Shown one piece after another: positions 32,301 to 41,347 of a DNA stretch of 64,000 bases. Both the position numbers and the translations under genes were made by a program. The notes beneath the pieces were generated by a model. That model searched no databases, was not told the origin of the DNA, and was given only the letters and a program-made list of their open reading frames with translations. Source of the stretch: Micromonospora lutea (GTDB lineage: Bacteria; Actinomycetota; Actinomycetes; Mycobacteriales; Micromonosporaceae); contig NZ_BOPB01000026.1 in assembly GCF_016863535.1 (NCBI RefSeq), forward strand, positions 99,562-163,561. Reading direction: 5' to 3'. Position 1 is the stretch's first letter; every line of letters starts with the position of its first letter.

Positions 32301-33233
32301 TCAGCGGAGGAGGTGGAGGGCTTGGGGGACGGCGGTGATTGTGAGGGGGAGGGTTAGGGAGCGCTCGCCGTCGGCGTAGGTGGTGATGCCCTGCGCGGCG
32401 AGGGTGACGGTGCGGGCCCGGTAGGTCCGCACGAGCGGGTGGGCGACGTGGGTGCCGGCATAGATGCGCGGCTTGACCCGGATCAACGTACGCCGGTCGA
32501 ACCGGCCGCCGACCACCACGTCGAGCAGGCCGTCGGTCGGGTCCGCGTCAGGGCAGATCCGCATGCCGCCGCCGTAGCTGGGCCCGTTGCCGACGGCCAC
32601 CAGCACCGAGTCGACCTCGACCCGCTCACCGTCGAGAGTGAGGGTGTACCGGCGCGGGCGCAGCCGGGCCAGTTCCACCAGGATGGCCAGGTCGTAGCGA
32701 CGGGGACCGCGCGGCCAACGCATCCGGTTGGCCCGCTCGTTGACGATCGCGTCGAAACCGGCCGCGAGCACCGCGCCGTACCAACGGACGGTGCCGTCCG
32801 CCCCGGTCATCCGGGCCAGGTCCACCGGCCGGGTGCGCCCCTCGCGTAGCGCTGTCGCGATGACGTCGACCGCCGCTCGCGGGTCGGCCGGGAAGCCGGT
32901 CTCCACCGCGAAGTCGTTGCCGGTGCCCGCCGGGACCGGCCCGAACGGCACCGAGGTACCGGCGACTGCCTGCATGGCCCGGTGCACCGTGCCGTCGCCC
33001 CCCACCGCGACCAGCGCGCCGGCCCCCTCGGCCACAGCGGCACGGCAGGCCGCCTCGGCCCCCGTCGCACTGTCGGCCCGCAACAGCCGCACCGGCCGGC
33101 CCGCCGCAGCGAGCCCGTCCAGCAGATGCGGCAGCCGTCCTCGGTGCCGGCCACGCCCGGCGGTCGGGTTGGCCAGCACGGCGACGGGCCCGACGGGCGC
33201 CGAAGGGTGATCGTCTGAGGTCACGGCGAGCAC
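32301..33233 (-). CDS. Diacylglycerol kinase family lipid kinase
   Basis: A DagK/YegS-type lipid kinase of about 310 aa. The catalytic domain shows VGPVAVLANPTAGRGRHRGR, the nucleotide motif VAVGGDGTVHRAMQAVAG, PVPAGTGNDFAVETGFP, and VLAAGFDAIVNERANR; the C-terminal lobe ends DGERSLTLPLTITAVPQALH. It would phosphorylate diacylglycerol or a similar lipid. I use a GTG at 33233; a GTG at 33224 is equally possible and the ATG at 33338 is unlikely. Diacylglycerol kinase lies between tatC and helY in streptomycetes, which supports a core-locus assignment. Confidence 0.9.
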   Translation of the reverse strand: MLAVTSDDHPSAPVGPVAVLANPTAGRGRHRGRLPHLLDGLAAAGRPVRLLRADSATGAEAACRAAVAEGAGALVAVGGDGTVHRAMQAVAGTSVPFGPVPAGTGNDFAVETGFPADPRAAVDVIATALREGRTRPVDLARMTGADGTVRWYGAVLAAGFDAIVNERANRMRWPRGPRRYDLAILVELARLRPRRYTLTLDGERVEVDSVLVAVGNGPSYGGGMRICPDADPTDGLLDVVVGGRFDRRTLIRVKPRIYAGTHVAHPLVRTYRARTVTLAAQGITTYADGERSLTLPLTITAVPQALHLLR

Positions 33234-33475
33234 CGTACTGCCTGGACCGGCGCAAACGCGAGCATGCCGCCCCGTCGCCCGACGCCGCCGCACGTGCTGT
33301 CGACGCGACCGGGAACAGCGCCACGGCCTGCGCCGCAACTGTCATTTGTCATGACCGGTCGTGCGGCACGCATTCATCTCCATGACCGAAAGCACTGGAG
33401 ACGCCATAGGCCGAACGGACAGACTCGAATCCATCAACAGGACCACACCGGCGGACGGATGGGAGGGGAGACACA

Positions 33476-36064
33476 GTGGACGAGCGCTACGACAGCTACT
33501 GCGCCGCCGACCCGCTGTTCTACGACTCCCTCGGCAGCGCCGTCGCGCAGCCCACCTTCGCCGCGGCGCGCCGGCCGCTGCCACCGGGCTGGCGGCGGGA
33601 ACCACTCGACGACTGGCTCATCCAGGCCCCGGACGGCGAACGCCTGCCGCAGCAGGGCTGGAAGGTGCACGTGTCGGCCACGATCGCCAACGCCGAGCGG
33701 GTTCTGGACATCATCTGGGACTACTGCGTCCCCCGGGGCCTGTCCTTCAAGTTCCTGCGCGGCCCCCGTACCCTGCTGCTGCGCAACTCCAAGTACGCCA
33801 CCCGCGCGGCCAGCGGCAAGTTCGTGACCGTCTACCCCCGCGACGACGCCGAACTCGAACTGGTCTGCAAGGAACTCGACGAGCTGCTCACCGGCCAGGC
33901 CGGCCCGTACATCCTCAGTGACCTGCGGTACGCCGCCGGACCGGTGTACGTCCGCTACGGTGGCTTCGCCGCCCGGTACTGCCACTCGCCGGACGGCCAG
34001 GTGGTCCCGGCCATCGAGGACGCCGACGGAACCCTGGTGCCCGACCGCCGCGACCCGGTCTTCCACGTGCCGTCCTGGGTGACGCTGCCCGAGTTCCTCA
34101 CTCCGCACCTGGCCGCTCGCAACGCGACCAGCACGGACGAGGTGCCGTACCGGATCGACAAGGTCATCCACTTCTCCAACGGCGGCGGCCTGTACGTCGG
34201 GCGCGACCTGCGTACCGACACGCAGCTGGTGTTGAAGGAGGCCCGCCCGCACGCCGGCCTGGACGCCGACGGCACCGACGCGGTCACCCGGCTCGCCCGG
34301 GAGGCAGCCGTGCTGCGCCAGCTCGCCGACCTGCCGCAGGTGCCCCGGGTGCACGACGAGTTCACCCTCGGCGACCACCGGTTCCTCGCCCTGGAGTTCA
34401 TCGAGGGCCGCCCGCTGAACAAGGTCCTGGTCGACCGCTACCCGCTGATCGACGCCGACGCCACCGACGACGACCGCGCCGCCTACGCGAGCTGGGCACT
34501 GGACGTGCACCGCCAGGTCGAGGAGATCGTCCGGGCGATCCACGATCGCGGTCTGGTCTACGGCGACCTGCACCTGTTCAACATCATGATCCGTCCGGAC
34601 GACCGGGTCGCGCTCGTCGACTTCGAGGTGGCCGCCCCGGTCGACGGGCACCGCCGCCCAGGCCTGCGCAACCAGGGCTTCGCCGCACCCCGGGGACGGA
34701 CCGGCGTGGCGGTCGACCACTACGCCCTGGCGTGCCTACGGCTGGCCCTGTTCCTGCCGCTGACCCAGCTGGTCCGGCTCGTTCCGGCGAAGGCGGCACA
34801 CCTGGCCGAGATCATCGCCGACACCTTCCCGGTGCGGAGGGAATTCCTCGACGCGGCGGTAGCGGAGATCACCGCCCCGGAGTCGCACTCCGATGAGCGC
34901 GTCCCACCCACCGCTGACGTGCCACCCGTCGACCGGGAGCGGCTCGCTCGCGCCGTCCTCGCCAGCGCCACACCTGAGCGCTCCGACCGGTTGTTCCCCG
35001 GCGACATCGAACAGTTCCGCAGCGGCGGGCTCAACCTCGCCCACGGCGCCGCCGGCGTGCTGTACGCGTTGCACCAGGGCGGTGCCGGCCGGTGGCCGGA
35101 ACACGAGCAGTGGCTGGTCCGCCAGGCCACCTCACCCCCGTCGGGCACCCGCTGCGGCTTCTACGACGGCCTGCACGGCGTCGCGTACGCCCTGGAGGTG
35201 CTCGGTCGCCGGCAGGACGCTCTCGACGTGCTCGACATCTGCCTACGCGAGTCGACAGCCGGGCTGGATCACAGCTTGGCCGGTGGACTGGCCGGAATCG
35301 CCCTCAACCTGGCCGAACTCGGTGGACGTACCGGCGAACCGGCGCTGCGGGAGGCGGCCTGGCGGGTCACCGGGCAGTTGGTGGATCGACTCGCCGACGA
35401 CCCCGGCGGCGACCTCAGCGGCGGACGGCACCCGTACGCCGGGCTGCTGCGCGGCCGGACCGGAGCGGCGTTGCTGCTGGTGCGCCTGTACGAGCTCAGC
35501 GGCGACCCGGTGCTGCTCGACCACGCCGCCACCGCGCTGCGGCAGGACCTGCGCCGCTGCGTCGTACGCCCCGACGGCGCGCTGGAGGTCAACGAAGGCT
35601 GGCGGACCATGCCCTACCTGGGGCAGGGCAGCGTCGGCATCGGACTCGTCCTCGACCAGTACCTGCGCCACCGCGACGACGAGCAGTTCGCCGAGGCCAG
35701 CGCCGGGGTGCGTCGCGCCGCCCGATCACCGTTCTACGCGCAGTCCGGCCTCTTCGCCGGGCGGGCCGGCATCATCGTCTACCTCGCCGCCCAACCCGAC
35801 GACCCGCAGCTGCGACCCGAGCTGGAGCGGCAGATCCGGCGGCTTGACTGGCACGCCCTGCCGTACCAGGACGGCACCGCCTTCCCCGGCGAGCAGCTGC
35901 TGCGGCTGTCCATGGACCTCGCCACCGGCACCGCAGGGGTACTGCTGGCCCTGGCCACCGCCCGACCCGACCGGCCGGCGACCCTGCCCTTCCTCGCGCC
36001 CCTCACCGGCGCACCAGACTCCCCCGCGACGGCGGGGGCGACAACTGACCCCGACGCCCGATAG
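33476..36064 (+). CDS. ramC: Class III lanthipeptide synthetase (RamC/AmfT-like LanKC)
   Basis: An 862-aa trifunctional enzyme that phosphorylates Ser/Thr of the precursor, eliminates phosphate and closes lanthionine/labionin rings. The N-terminal 1-220 region is the lyase-like domain (DPLFYDSLGSAVAQPTFAAA, GWKVHVSATIANAERVLDII, LSFKFLRGPRTLLLRNSKYA). The kinase domain follows (residues about 225-490): VVLKEARPHAG-like LVLKEARPHAG, YGDLHLFNIMI and VDFEVAAP. The C-terminal part is LanC-like with repeated GLxxGxxG blocks (SVGIGLVLDQYL, SGLFAGRAGIIVYLA) but without the Cys/Cys/His zinc ligands, which makes it class III, not class IV. GTG start directly behind GGGAGGGGAG. The precursor gene follows 13 bp downstream. 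Confidence 0.95.
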   Translation: MDERYDSYCAADPLFYDSLGSAVAQPTFAAARRPLPPGWRREPLDDWLIQAPDGERLPQQGWKVHVSATIANAERVLDIIWDYCVPRGLSFKFLRGPRTLLLRNSKYATRAASGKFVTVYPRDDAELELVCKELDELLTGQAGPYILSDLRYAAGPVYVRYGGFAARYCHSPDGQVVPAIEDADGTLVPDRRDPVFHVPSWVTLPEFLTPHLAARNATSTDEVPYRIDKVIHFSNGGGLYVGRDLRTDTQLVLKEARPHAGLDADGTDAVTRLAREAAVLRQLADLPQVPRVHDEFTLGDHRFLALEFIEGRPLNKVLVDRYPLIDADATDDDRAAYASWALDVHRQVEEIVRAIHDRGLVYGDLHLFNIMIRPDDRVALVDFEVAAPVDGHRRPGLRNQGFAAPRGRTGVAVDHYALACLRLALFLPLTQLVRLVPAKAAHLAEIIADTFPVRREFLDAAVAEITAPESHSDERVPPTADVPPVDRERLARAVLASATPERSDRLFPGDIEQFRSGGLNLAHGAAGVLYALHQGGAGRWPEHEQWLVRQATSPPSGTRCGFYDGLHGVAYALEVLGRRQDALDVLDICLRESTAGLDHSLAGGLAGIALNLAELGGRTGEPALREAAWRVTGQLVDRLADDPGGDLSGGRHPYAGLLRGRTGAALLLVRLYELSGDPVLLDHAATALRQDLRRCVVRPDGALEVNEGWRTMPYLGQGSVGIGLVLDQYLRHRDDEQFAEASAGVRRAARSPFYAQSGLFAGRAGIIVYLAAQPDDPQLRPELERQIRRLDWHALPYQDGTAFPGEQLLRLSMDLATGTAGVLLALATARPDRPATLPFLAPLTGAPDSPATAGATTDPDAR

Positions 36065-36077
36065 GAGGTGACACGAC

Positions 36078-36197
36078 ATGGCGCTCCTCGACCTTCAGGG
36101 ACTGGAGGCGGCTCCGGCCGACCGTACCGGCGGTGGTAGCCGGGCGAGCCTGCTGCTCTGCGGCGACAGCTCGCTCTCCGTCACGACCTGCAACTGA
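36078..36197 (+). CDS. ramS: SapB/AmfS-type class III lanthipeptide precursor
   Basis: A 39-residue gene, ATG seven bases after TAGGAGGTG. The leader begins MALLDLQGLE, the AmfS/RamS leader motif that LanKC enzymes recognise. The core contains two Ser-x2-Ser-x3-Cys ring motifs, SRASLLLC and SSLSVTTC, ending TTCN. From memory the core differs from SapB of Streptomyces coelicolor only by Ile to Val in the second ring and a two-Gly insertion before the first Ser. So the mature peptide should be an amphipathic two-ring surfactant that helps aerial hyphae leave the wet surface. It lies between ramC and ramA. Confidence 0.95.
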   Translation: MALLDLQGLEAAPADRTGGGSRASLLLCGDSSLSVTTCN

Positions 36198-36213
36198 TCG
36201 GATCGCACCACCC

Positions 36214-36249
36214 GTGGCCCTGGACGGTGACCTGACCGTCCAGGGCCAC
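36214..36249 (+). terminator. Hairpin between ramS and ramA
   Basis: A perfect 15-bp stem (36214-36228 with 36235-36249, six-base loop) starts 16 bp after the ramS stop. It would stabilise or partly terminate the message so that the small precursor is made in excess over the transporter. ramA has its own ribosome site just after it. Confidence 0.7.
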
Positions 36250-36270
36250 GCCGTACGACCGGGAGGACCG

Positions 36271-37998
36271 ATGCGAACGCTGGCCGGCGAGGACCGCCTG
36301 CTGTTCCAGGTGGTCCGCGACGGTGGCGGCTGGACCGCCACGCTGGTGGTGGTGGCGCTGGCCGGCGCAGCCGCCGAGCTGGCCCTGCCCGCGGTGCTGG
36401 GGCTGGCGGTGGACGCCGCCGTCGGCGGCGACGCCTCCCCTCGCTGGCCCGTGGTCGCCTGCGGTCTCGTCGTCACCCTGCTGGTCACCGACATACTCGG
36501 CGACCTCGCCGGCGGGTACGGAGCCGCCCGGGCCACCGCCCGGCTGCGCCGACGGCTGCTGCGGCACCTGTTCGCGTTGGACGTGCGGGCCGTCCGCCGC
36601 TACCCGGTCGGTGATCTCGTCGGCCGGCTCGCCGGGCAGGCCGCCGACGCAGGGCAGGCCGGCACCGCCGTGGCGCTGGGCGGGATCGCCGTGCTGCCCC
36701 CGCTGGGCAGCGTCGTGGCGCTGATGCTGCTGGAGCCCGTCCTCGGGCTCACCCTGCTCGCCGGTCTGGCCGTGTTGACCGTCCTCATGGCCACCTTCGT
36801 CACCGATGCCTCGGCGGCCGTCACCGGGTACCAGCGGGTGCTCGGCACGATCGCCGGCCGACTACAGGAGGCACTCGGCGGTTCCCGCACCATCGCCGCA
36901 GCCGGCACCATCGACGTGGAACGCGACCGGGTGCTGGCGGCGCTGCCGCAGCTGCAGAGTCACGGCCGGCTCGGCTGGCGGCTGTTGGCCCGAGCGAACG
37001 CCCGGGTCGCGGCCGTGGCGCCGCTGCTACAGGTCGCTGTCGTCGCCGTCGGCGGGTACGCGTTGACCGTCGGCTGGCTCACCCCCGGGCAACTGGTCGC
37101 CGCCGTCCAGTACGCCGCGCTCGGCGCCGGGCTGGGCGCGGTACTGGCCACCCTCAACCGGCTGGTCCGCAGCCGCGCCTCGGCCCGCAGGATCGCCGAG
37201 CCGCTGGCGTGCCCGGCGCACCCCGACGGCGACGAACCACTGCCGCCCGGCGACGGTCACCTGCGGTTGCGGGGAGTCGGTGTCCGCGCCGACGACGACC
37301 GGCCGGTCCTGGACGCCATCGACCTGGACATTCCCGCCGGGGCCACGGTCGCCGTCGTCGGGCGTTCCGGCGCCGGAAAGTCCGCCCTCGCCGCCGTCGC
37401 CGGCCGACTGTACGACCCGGACACCGGTGAGGTGCGGCTGGACGGGGTGCCGCTGACCCGCGTCGACCGGACCGCGCTGCGTCAGGCGGTGGGCCACGCC
37501 TTCGACCGTCCGGTGCTGGTCGGCGAGACCGTGCACGAGGCGATCGGCCTCGGCCTACCCGAACGGTCGGCCCGGCCACCGTCTACCGGCGCGCCCGCCA
37601 CCCCCGCCGTACTGACGGCGGCCCGGGCCGCGCAGGTCGACGCGGTCATCGAGCGGCTCCCCGACGGATTCCGCACCCCGACCGTGGACGCGCCGCTGTC
37701 CGGAGGTGAGATACAACGGCTCGGACTGGCGCGGGCGTTGCACGCCGAACGGCTGCTGATCCTCGACGACGCGACCTCCAACCTGGACACCGCCACCGAA
37801 CACCGGATCGCCCGCGCGCTGACCAACCCGGATGCGGGGCGTACCCGTCTGGTGGTCACCCACCGGGTGGCGACGGCGGCCGCCGCCGACCTGGTCGCCT
37901 GGCTCGACGGCGGCCGGCTGCGCGCCCTGGCGCCGCACCGGCGGCTCTGGGCGGACCCGAACTACCGGGCAGTGTTCGCCGCCGACGGTGTCCCCTGA
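36271..37998 (+). CDS. ramA: ABC exporter half-transporter RamA (degenerate Walker B)
   Basis: A 575-aa fused membrane/ATPase half-transporter. Five to six hydrophobic segments occupy residues 15-310. The ATPase has Walker A VVGRSGAGKSALAAV, signature LSGGEIQRLGLARAL, Walker B LLILDDATSNLDTAT and H-loop LVVTHRVAT. The catalytic Glu after Walker B is Asp (DDATS). That is the mark of the degenerate site in heterodimeric exporters, with RamB as partner. ATG follows GGGAGGACCG. It overlaps ramB by one base (TGATG). Likely exports the modified RamS peptide and may lack its own peptidase domain; none is visible. Confidence 0.92.
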   Translation: MRTLAGEDRLLFQVVRDGGGWTATLVVVALAGAAAELALPAVLGLAVDAAVGGDASPRWPVVACGLVVTLLVTDILGDLAGGYGAARATARLRRRLLRHLFALDVRAVRRYPVGDLVGRLAGQAADAGQAGTAVALGGIAVLPPLGSVVALMLLEPVLGLTLLAGLAVLTVLMATFVTDASAAVTGYQRVLGTIAGRLQEALGGSRTIAAAGTIDVERDRVLAALPQLQSHGRLGWRLLARANARVAAVAPLLQVAVVAVGGYALTVGWLTPGQLVAAVQYAALGAGLGAVLATLNRLVRSRASARRIAEPLACPAHPDGDEPLPPGDGHLRLRGVGVRADDDRPVLDAIDLDIPAGATVAVVGRSGAGKSALAAVAGRLYDPDTGEVRLDGVPLTRVDRTALRQAVGHAFDRPVLVGETVHEAIGLGLPERSARPPSTGAPATPAVLTAARAAQVDAVIERLPDGFRTPTVDAPLSGGEIQRLGLARALHAERLLILDDATSNLDTATEHRIARALTNPDAGRTRLVVTHRVATAAAADLVAWLDGGRLRALAPHRRLWADPNYRAVFAADGVP

Positions 37999-39767
37999 TG
38001 AGCGGCTCCGACATCGGCCGGACGACCTGGCGGGCGCTGACAGCCCGTCGCGGGGACGTCGGTCGGCTCGCCGCCTGGTCGTTGGTCGAGTCCCTGCCAG
38101 CGTTGCTCGCCGGGCTGCTGGTCGCCCGCGCAGTCGACCAGGGCTTCCTGGCCGGCCGGTTCTCCGTCGGTCTGACCTGGCTGGGCGGGCTCGCCGTGGC
38201 TGTCCTGATCGGCGCGACCGCCACCGGGCGGGTGTACCGCAGCCTGGGTGCCGTGGTGGAGCCGTTCCGCGACCACCTGGCCCGCCTCGTGGTCGACGGC
38301 GCGCTGCACGACGCCACCCGGGCCGGCGCGCATCCGGACAGCGCCCCGGTGGCCCGCCTGACCCACCACGTGGAGATCGTCCGGGACACCTTCGGCGGCC
38401 TGGTCATGGTGGTGCGCGGTTTCCTGTTCACCGCCGGAGCGGCCCTGCTCGGCCTGCTGGCACTGGATCCGATGGTCGCCGCGCTGGTGGCGACTCCGTT
38501 GCTCGCGGGACTGGTGGTCTTCGCCGCCGCGTTACCGGCGATGCTGGCGCACCAGCGGGCCCAGGTGACCGCCGGCGAGGCGCTCGGCCGGTCGGCAGCG
38601 ACCGCGCTCGCCGGTCACCGCGACGTGCGCGCCTGCGGCGCCGAGGAGCGCACGGTGGCCGAGGTCGACCGGAGGGTCAGCGACCACGCCGAAGCCGAGC
38701 GGACGCTGGCCCGGATGTCCGCGCTGCGCAGCCTCAGCCTCGGGCTGGGCGGCTGGCTGCCGGTGCTGGTCCTGCTGCTCGGCGCGCCCTGGCTGGTGCG
38801 GCGCGGGCTGAGCACCGGCGCTGTGCTCGGCGCGCTCGTCTACGTCACCACCAGCCTGCAGCCGGCACTGCACGCCCTGGTGCAGGGCCTCGGTGGCGGA
38901 GGGCTGCGCTACGCCGTCACCCTGGACCGGATCCTGCGTACCGGCCGCACCCCGACGCACGGCGACCCGCCAGCCGACCCGACGCCGGGCGTGCCCGACC
39001 CTGCGCCGCCAGCGGTCCGGCTGGCGGGCCTGACCTTCCGGTACGGCCCACGTGCCCGACCGGTCCTGCATGACTTCTCGATGACGCTGCCCGAGGGGGA
39101 ACACCTCGCGGTGGTGGGGCCCAGCGGCACCGGAAAGTCCACCCTGGCCGCGTTGGTCGCCGGAATGGTCGTGCCGGAACGCGGCACGGTCCACCTCGCC
39201 GGGCGGCCGGTGGCCACGGTCGCGCCCACCGGCCTGGCCGGGCTGCGGGTGCTCGTGCCGCAGGAGGCGTACGTGTTCAGTGGCTCCCTGGCCGACAACC
39301 TTCGCTACCTGCGCCCGGACGCCGACGACGCGACCATCGAGACCGCGCTGGCCACACTGGGCGCTGACGATCTCGCCCGGCGGCTGGGCGGCCTCGCCGC
39401 CACGATCGACCCCGCCACGCTCTCCGCCGGCGAGCGACAACTGATCGCCGCGGTGCGCGCCTACCTGGCCCCCGCACCACTGGTCATCTTGGACGAGGCC
39501 ACCTGTCATCTGGATCCGACGCGGGAGGCGACGGTCGAGTGGGCGTTCGCGCGACGACCAGGCACCCTGATCGTCATCGCCCATCGGATCAGCTCCGCCG
39601 TCCGGGCCCGACGGGTGCTGGTGTTCGACGAGGACGGACCACTGCTGGGCAGCCATCACGACCTGCTCTCCCACTCGTCCGCCTACCGCGACCTGGTCGG
39701 GCACTGGGACGGTGTCGCGGCGACGCCCGGTGGCGCCGCCGCCGCGGTCACGTCCCGTCTCGGCTGA
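37998..39767 (+). CDS. ramB: ABC exporter half-transporter RamB
   Basis: A 589-aa partner of RamA with an ABC_membrane domain (residues 15-320) and an ATPase: Walker A VVGPSGTGKSTLAALVAG, Q-loop VLVPQEAYVFSGSLADNLRY, signature LSAGERQLIAAVRAYL, Walker B LVILDEATCHLDPTREATVE and H-loop IVIAHRISSA. Walker B is intact but the signature has Ala in place of Gly (LSAGE), complementary to RamA's defect. Starts one base within the ramA stop. Convergent with a LuxR gene 27 bp on. Confidence 0.92.
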   Translation: MSGSDIGRTTWRALTARRGDVGRLAAWSLVESLPALLAGLLVARAVDQGFLAGRFSVGLTWLGGLAVAVLIGATATGRVYRSLGAVVEPFRDHLARLVVDGALHDATRAGAHPDSAPVARLTHHVEIVRDTFGGLVMVVRGFLFTAGAALLGLLALDPMVAALVATPLLAGLVVFAAALPAMLAHQRAQVTAGEALGRSAATALAGHRDVRACGAEERTVAEVDRRVSDHAEAERTLARMSALRSLSLGLGGWLPVLVLLLGAPWLVRRGLSTGAVLGALVYVTTSLQPALHALVQGLGGGGLRYAVTLDRILRTGRTPTHGDPPADPTPGVPDPAPPAVRLAGLTFRYGPRARPVLHDFSMTLPEGEHLAVVGPSGTGKSTLAALVAGMVVPERGTVHLAGRPVATVAPTGLAGLRVLVPQEAYVFSGSLADNLRYLRPDADDATIETALATLGADDLARRLGGLAATIDPATLSAGERQLIAAVRAYLAPAPLVILDEATCHLDPTREATVEWAFARRPGTLIVIAHRISSAVRARRVLVFDEDGPLLGSHHDLLSHSSAYRDLVGHWDGVAATPGGAAAAVTSRLG

Positions 39768-39794
39768 CCCCGGTTCCGAACCAGGGGACGCGGG

Positions 39795-40373
39795 TCAGAT
39801 CCACCCCGCCTCGCGGGCGACCCGGACCGCCTCCACTCTGGTGCGGGCCTTCGCCTTGCGAATGATCCGGGCGAGATGGTTGCGCACGGTGCCGGGGGCG
39901 AGACCGAGCGATCCGGCCACCTCCGCGACCGGCGCGCCGCCCGCCGTCAGATCGAGGATCTGCTCCTCACGCGGGGTCAGTGGGCTGTCCCGGCTCAGCG
40001 CCGCCAGCACCAGGTCCGCGTCGACCACCGGTTCTCCACGAGAGAGCCGGCGGATCCCGTCGACCACCCGCTGCGGCGCGACGTCGCTGCCGAGGATGCC
40101 GACGGTCCGGGAAGGGGTGAGCCTCGTGGGCAGGCTTCCGGCCCGGCGCGGCTCGGCGAGGACCAGCAGCGGACAGGCGTCGGCCACCGGCAGTCCCTCG
40201 ACGAGGTCGAGGTCGACGACTGCCACGTCCGGGCGACGCGTGCGGATCGTCCACGTGACCGCGTCGCCGCGATCGACCTCCGCCACCACGCTGATGTCGT
40301 CCTCCGCGGCGAGCACGAGAGACAGGGCACCCCGGACCAGGGCCCCGTCGAGAGCGAGCAGAGTGCGGATCAC
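39795..40373 (-). CDS. RamR-like orphan response regulator (LuxR family), first copy
   Basis: A 192-aa NarL/FixJ-type regulator. The receiver domain has VVAVVDLDLVEG-like VAVVDLDL with the phospho-acceptor Asp, but the acidic pocket at the start is LLALDGALVRGAL, so only one Asp remains. The C-terminal HTH reads LTPREEQILDLTAGGAPVAE, GTVRNHLARIIRKAKARTRV, EAVRVAREAGWI, like RamR/AmfR. No histidine kinase is nearby. GTG start (then IRTLLALDGAL) is preferred to the ATG at 40418, which adds a non-conserved stretch. It is convergent with ramB and probably activates the ram genes. Confidence 0.85.
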   Translation of the reverse strand: MIRTLLALDGALVRGALSLVLAAEDDISVVAEVDRGDAVTWTIRTRRPDVAVVDLDLVEGLPVADACPLLVLAEPRRAGSLPTRLTPSRTVGILGSDVAPQRVVDGIRRLSRGEPVVDADLVLAALSRDSPLTPREEQILDLTAGGAPVAEVAGSLGLAPGTVRNHLARIIRKAKARTRVEAVRVAREAGWI

Positions 40374-40510
40374 CGTAGCTCCCCGAGCATCGTCGGCTGC
40401 ATCACGGACCGTCAGCATTCAAACACGTACCCACCGGTTCCGCCTGTCGACGGTCAGCCGTCGGGAAGGTCTGGGCCCGAGGGTTTTCCTACCGGCTGTT
40501 CGCGGTGTCC

Positions 40511-40550
40511 GTGCCGACCGCACGCGGTCAGGCCGACGTGCGGTCGGCAC
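40511..40550 (-). terminator. Terminator between the two LuxR genes
   Basis: A perfect 13-bp inverted repeat (40511-40523 and 40538-40550) with a 14-base loop lies 10 bp after the stop of the second regulator gene on the minus strand, and ahead of the first. Confidence 0.65.
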
Positions 40551-40559
40551 GACCAGATG

Positions 40560-41168
40560 TCACATCCAGCCCTCGCGGCGCGCGAGCAGGACCGCCTCCA
40601 TCCGGTTTCGGGCACCGGTCTTGCGCATGATCGCCGACAGGTGGTTACGCACCGTGCCGTGTGCCAGGAACAGCCGACTGGCGATCTCCTTCAGCGGCAG
40701 TCCCTCGGCGGCCATCCGCAGCACCTCGGCCTCCCGTGGCGTCAGCGGCCCGGTGGCGGGCCGGAGCGCCGTCGCGGCGGCGGCCACGTCGATGACCCGG
40801 TCCCCCGCCGCGAGCGCCCGTACGGCCCGGACCAACTCGTGCAGCGGCTCGTCCTTACCGACCAACCCTTTCGCCCCGGCCGCCAGTGCCTCCTCCACCA
40901 AACTACGGCCCCACCGGGCACTCAACGCCAGAACCGCCGTCGCGGGTGCCGCCTCCGTGATCGCGCTGACCACTTTCACCGACTCGGGGGTGCCCGATGC
41001 CAGATCCACCAGCACCACGTCCGGCAGGTGCCGGCGCACCATCGCCGGCAACTCGCCGGTGCCCGGCACCTCGCCGACGACCTCGATGTCCTCCTCACCG
41101 GCCAGTGCCGCGCACAGCGCACTGCGCAGCAGACCCATACTTTCGCCAACCACAACGCGGATCACCAC
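40560..41168 (-). CDS. RamR-like orphan response regulator (LuxR family), second copy
   Basis: A 202-aa regulator related to its neighbour. Its receiver starts VIRVVVGESMGLLRSALCAA, where both acidic-pocket residues are replaced by Gly and Glu, and has PDVVLVDLASGTP with the conserved Asp. The HTH is LTPREAEVLRMAAEGLPLKE, FLAHGTVRNHLSAIMRKTGA, RNRMEAVLLARREGWM. It was probably produced by duplication with the first copy. Phosphorylation-independent action is likely, as proposed for RamR, but this is inference. Confidence 0.86.
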   Translation of the reverse strand: MVIRVVVGESMGLLRSALCAALAGEEDIEVVGEVPGTGELPAMVRRHLPDVVLVDLASGTPESVKVVSAITEAAPATAVLALSARWGRSLVEEALAAGAKGLVGKDEPLHELVRAVRALAAGDRVIDVAAAATALRPATGPLTPREAEVLRMAAEGLPLKEIASRLFLAHGTVRNHLSAIMRKTGARNRMEAVLLARREGWM

Positions 41169-41347
41169 GTAGCTCCGATCTCAGGTACGCGCTGCAGCCC
41201 TTTCGGTCTCGTCAACGAGACCACGCCGGCCGAACATGCGCGAACGGACTGGGCCCGGCCCGTGACACGTCGGTTGCGACGGCCACGGGCACCCGTATGA
41301 CCAGCCGGCGGAGCGTGGGTAGCTCCGGCGGGCGGGTCAGGGTGGAC

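Noticed and set aside
36198..36270. A second lanthipeptide precursor after ramS
   Set aside because: The region is filled by the hairpin and the ramA ribosome site; no start codon with a leader motif.
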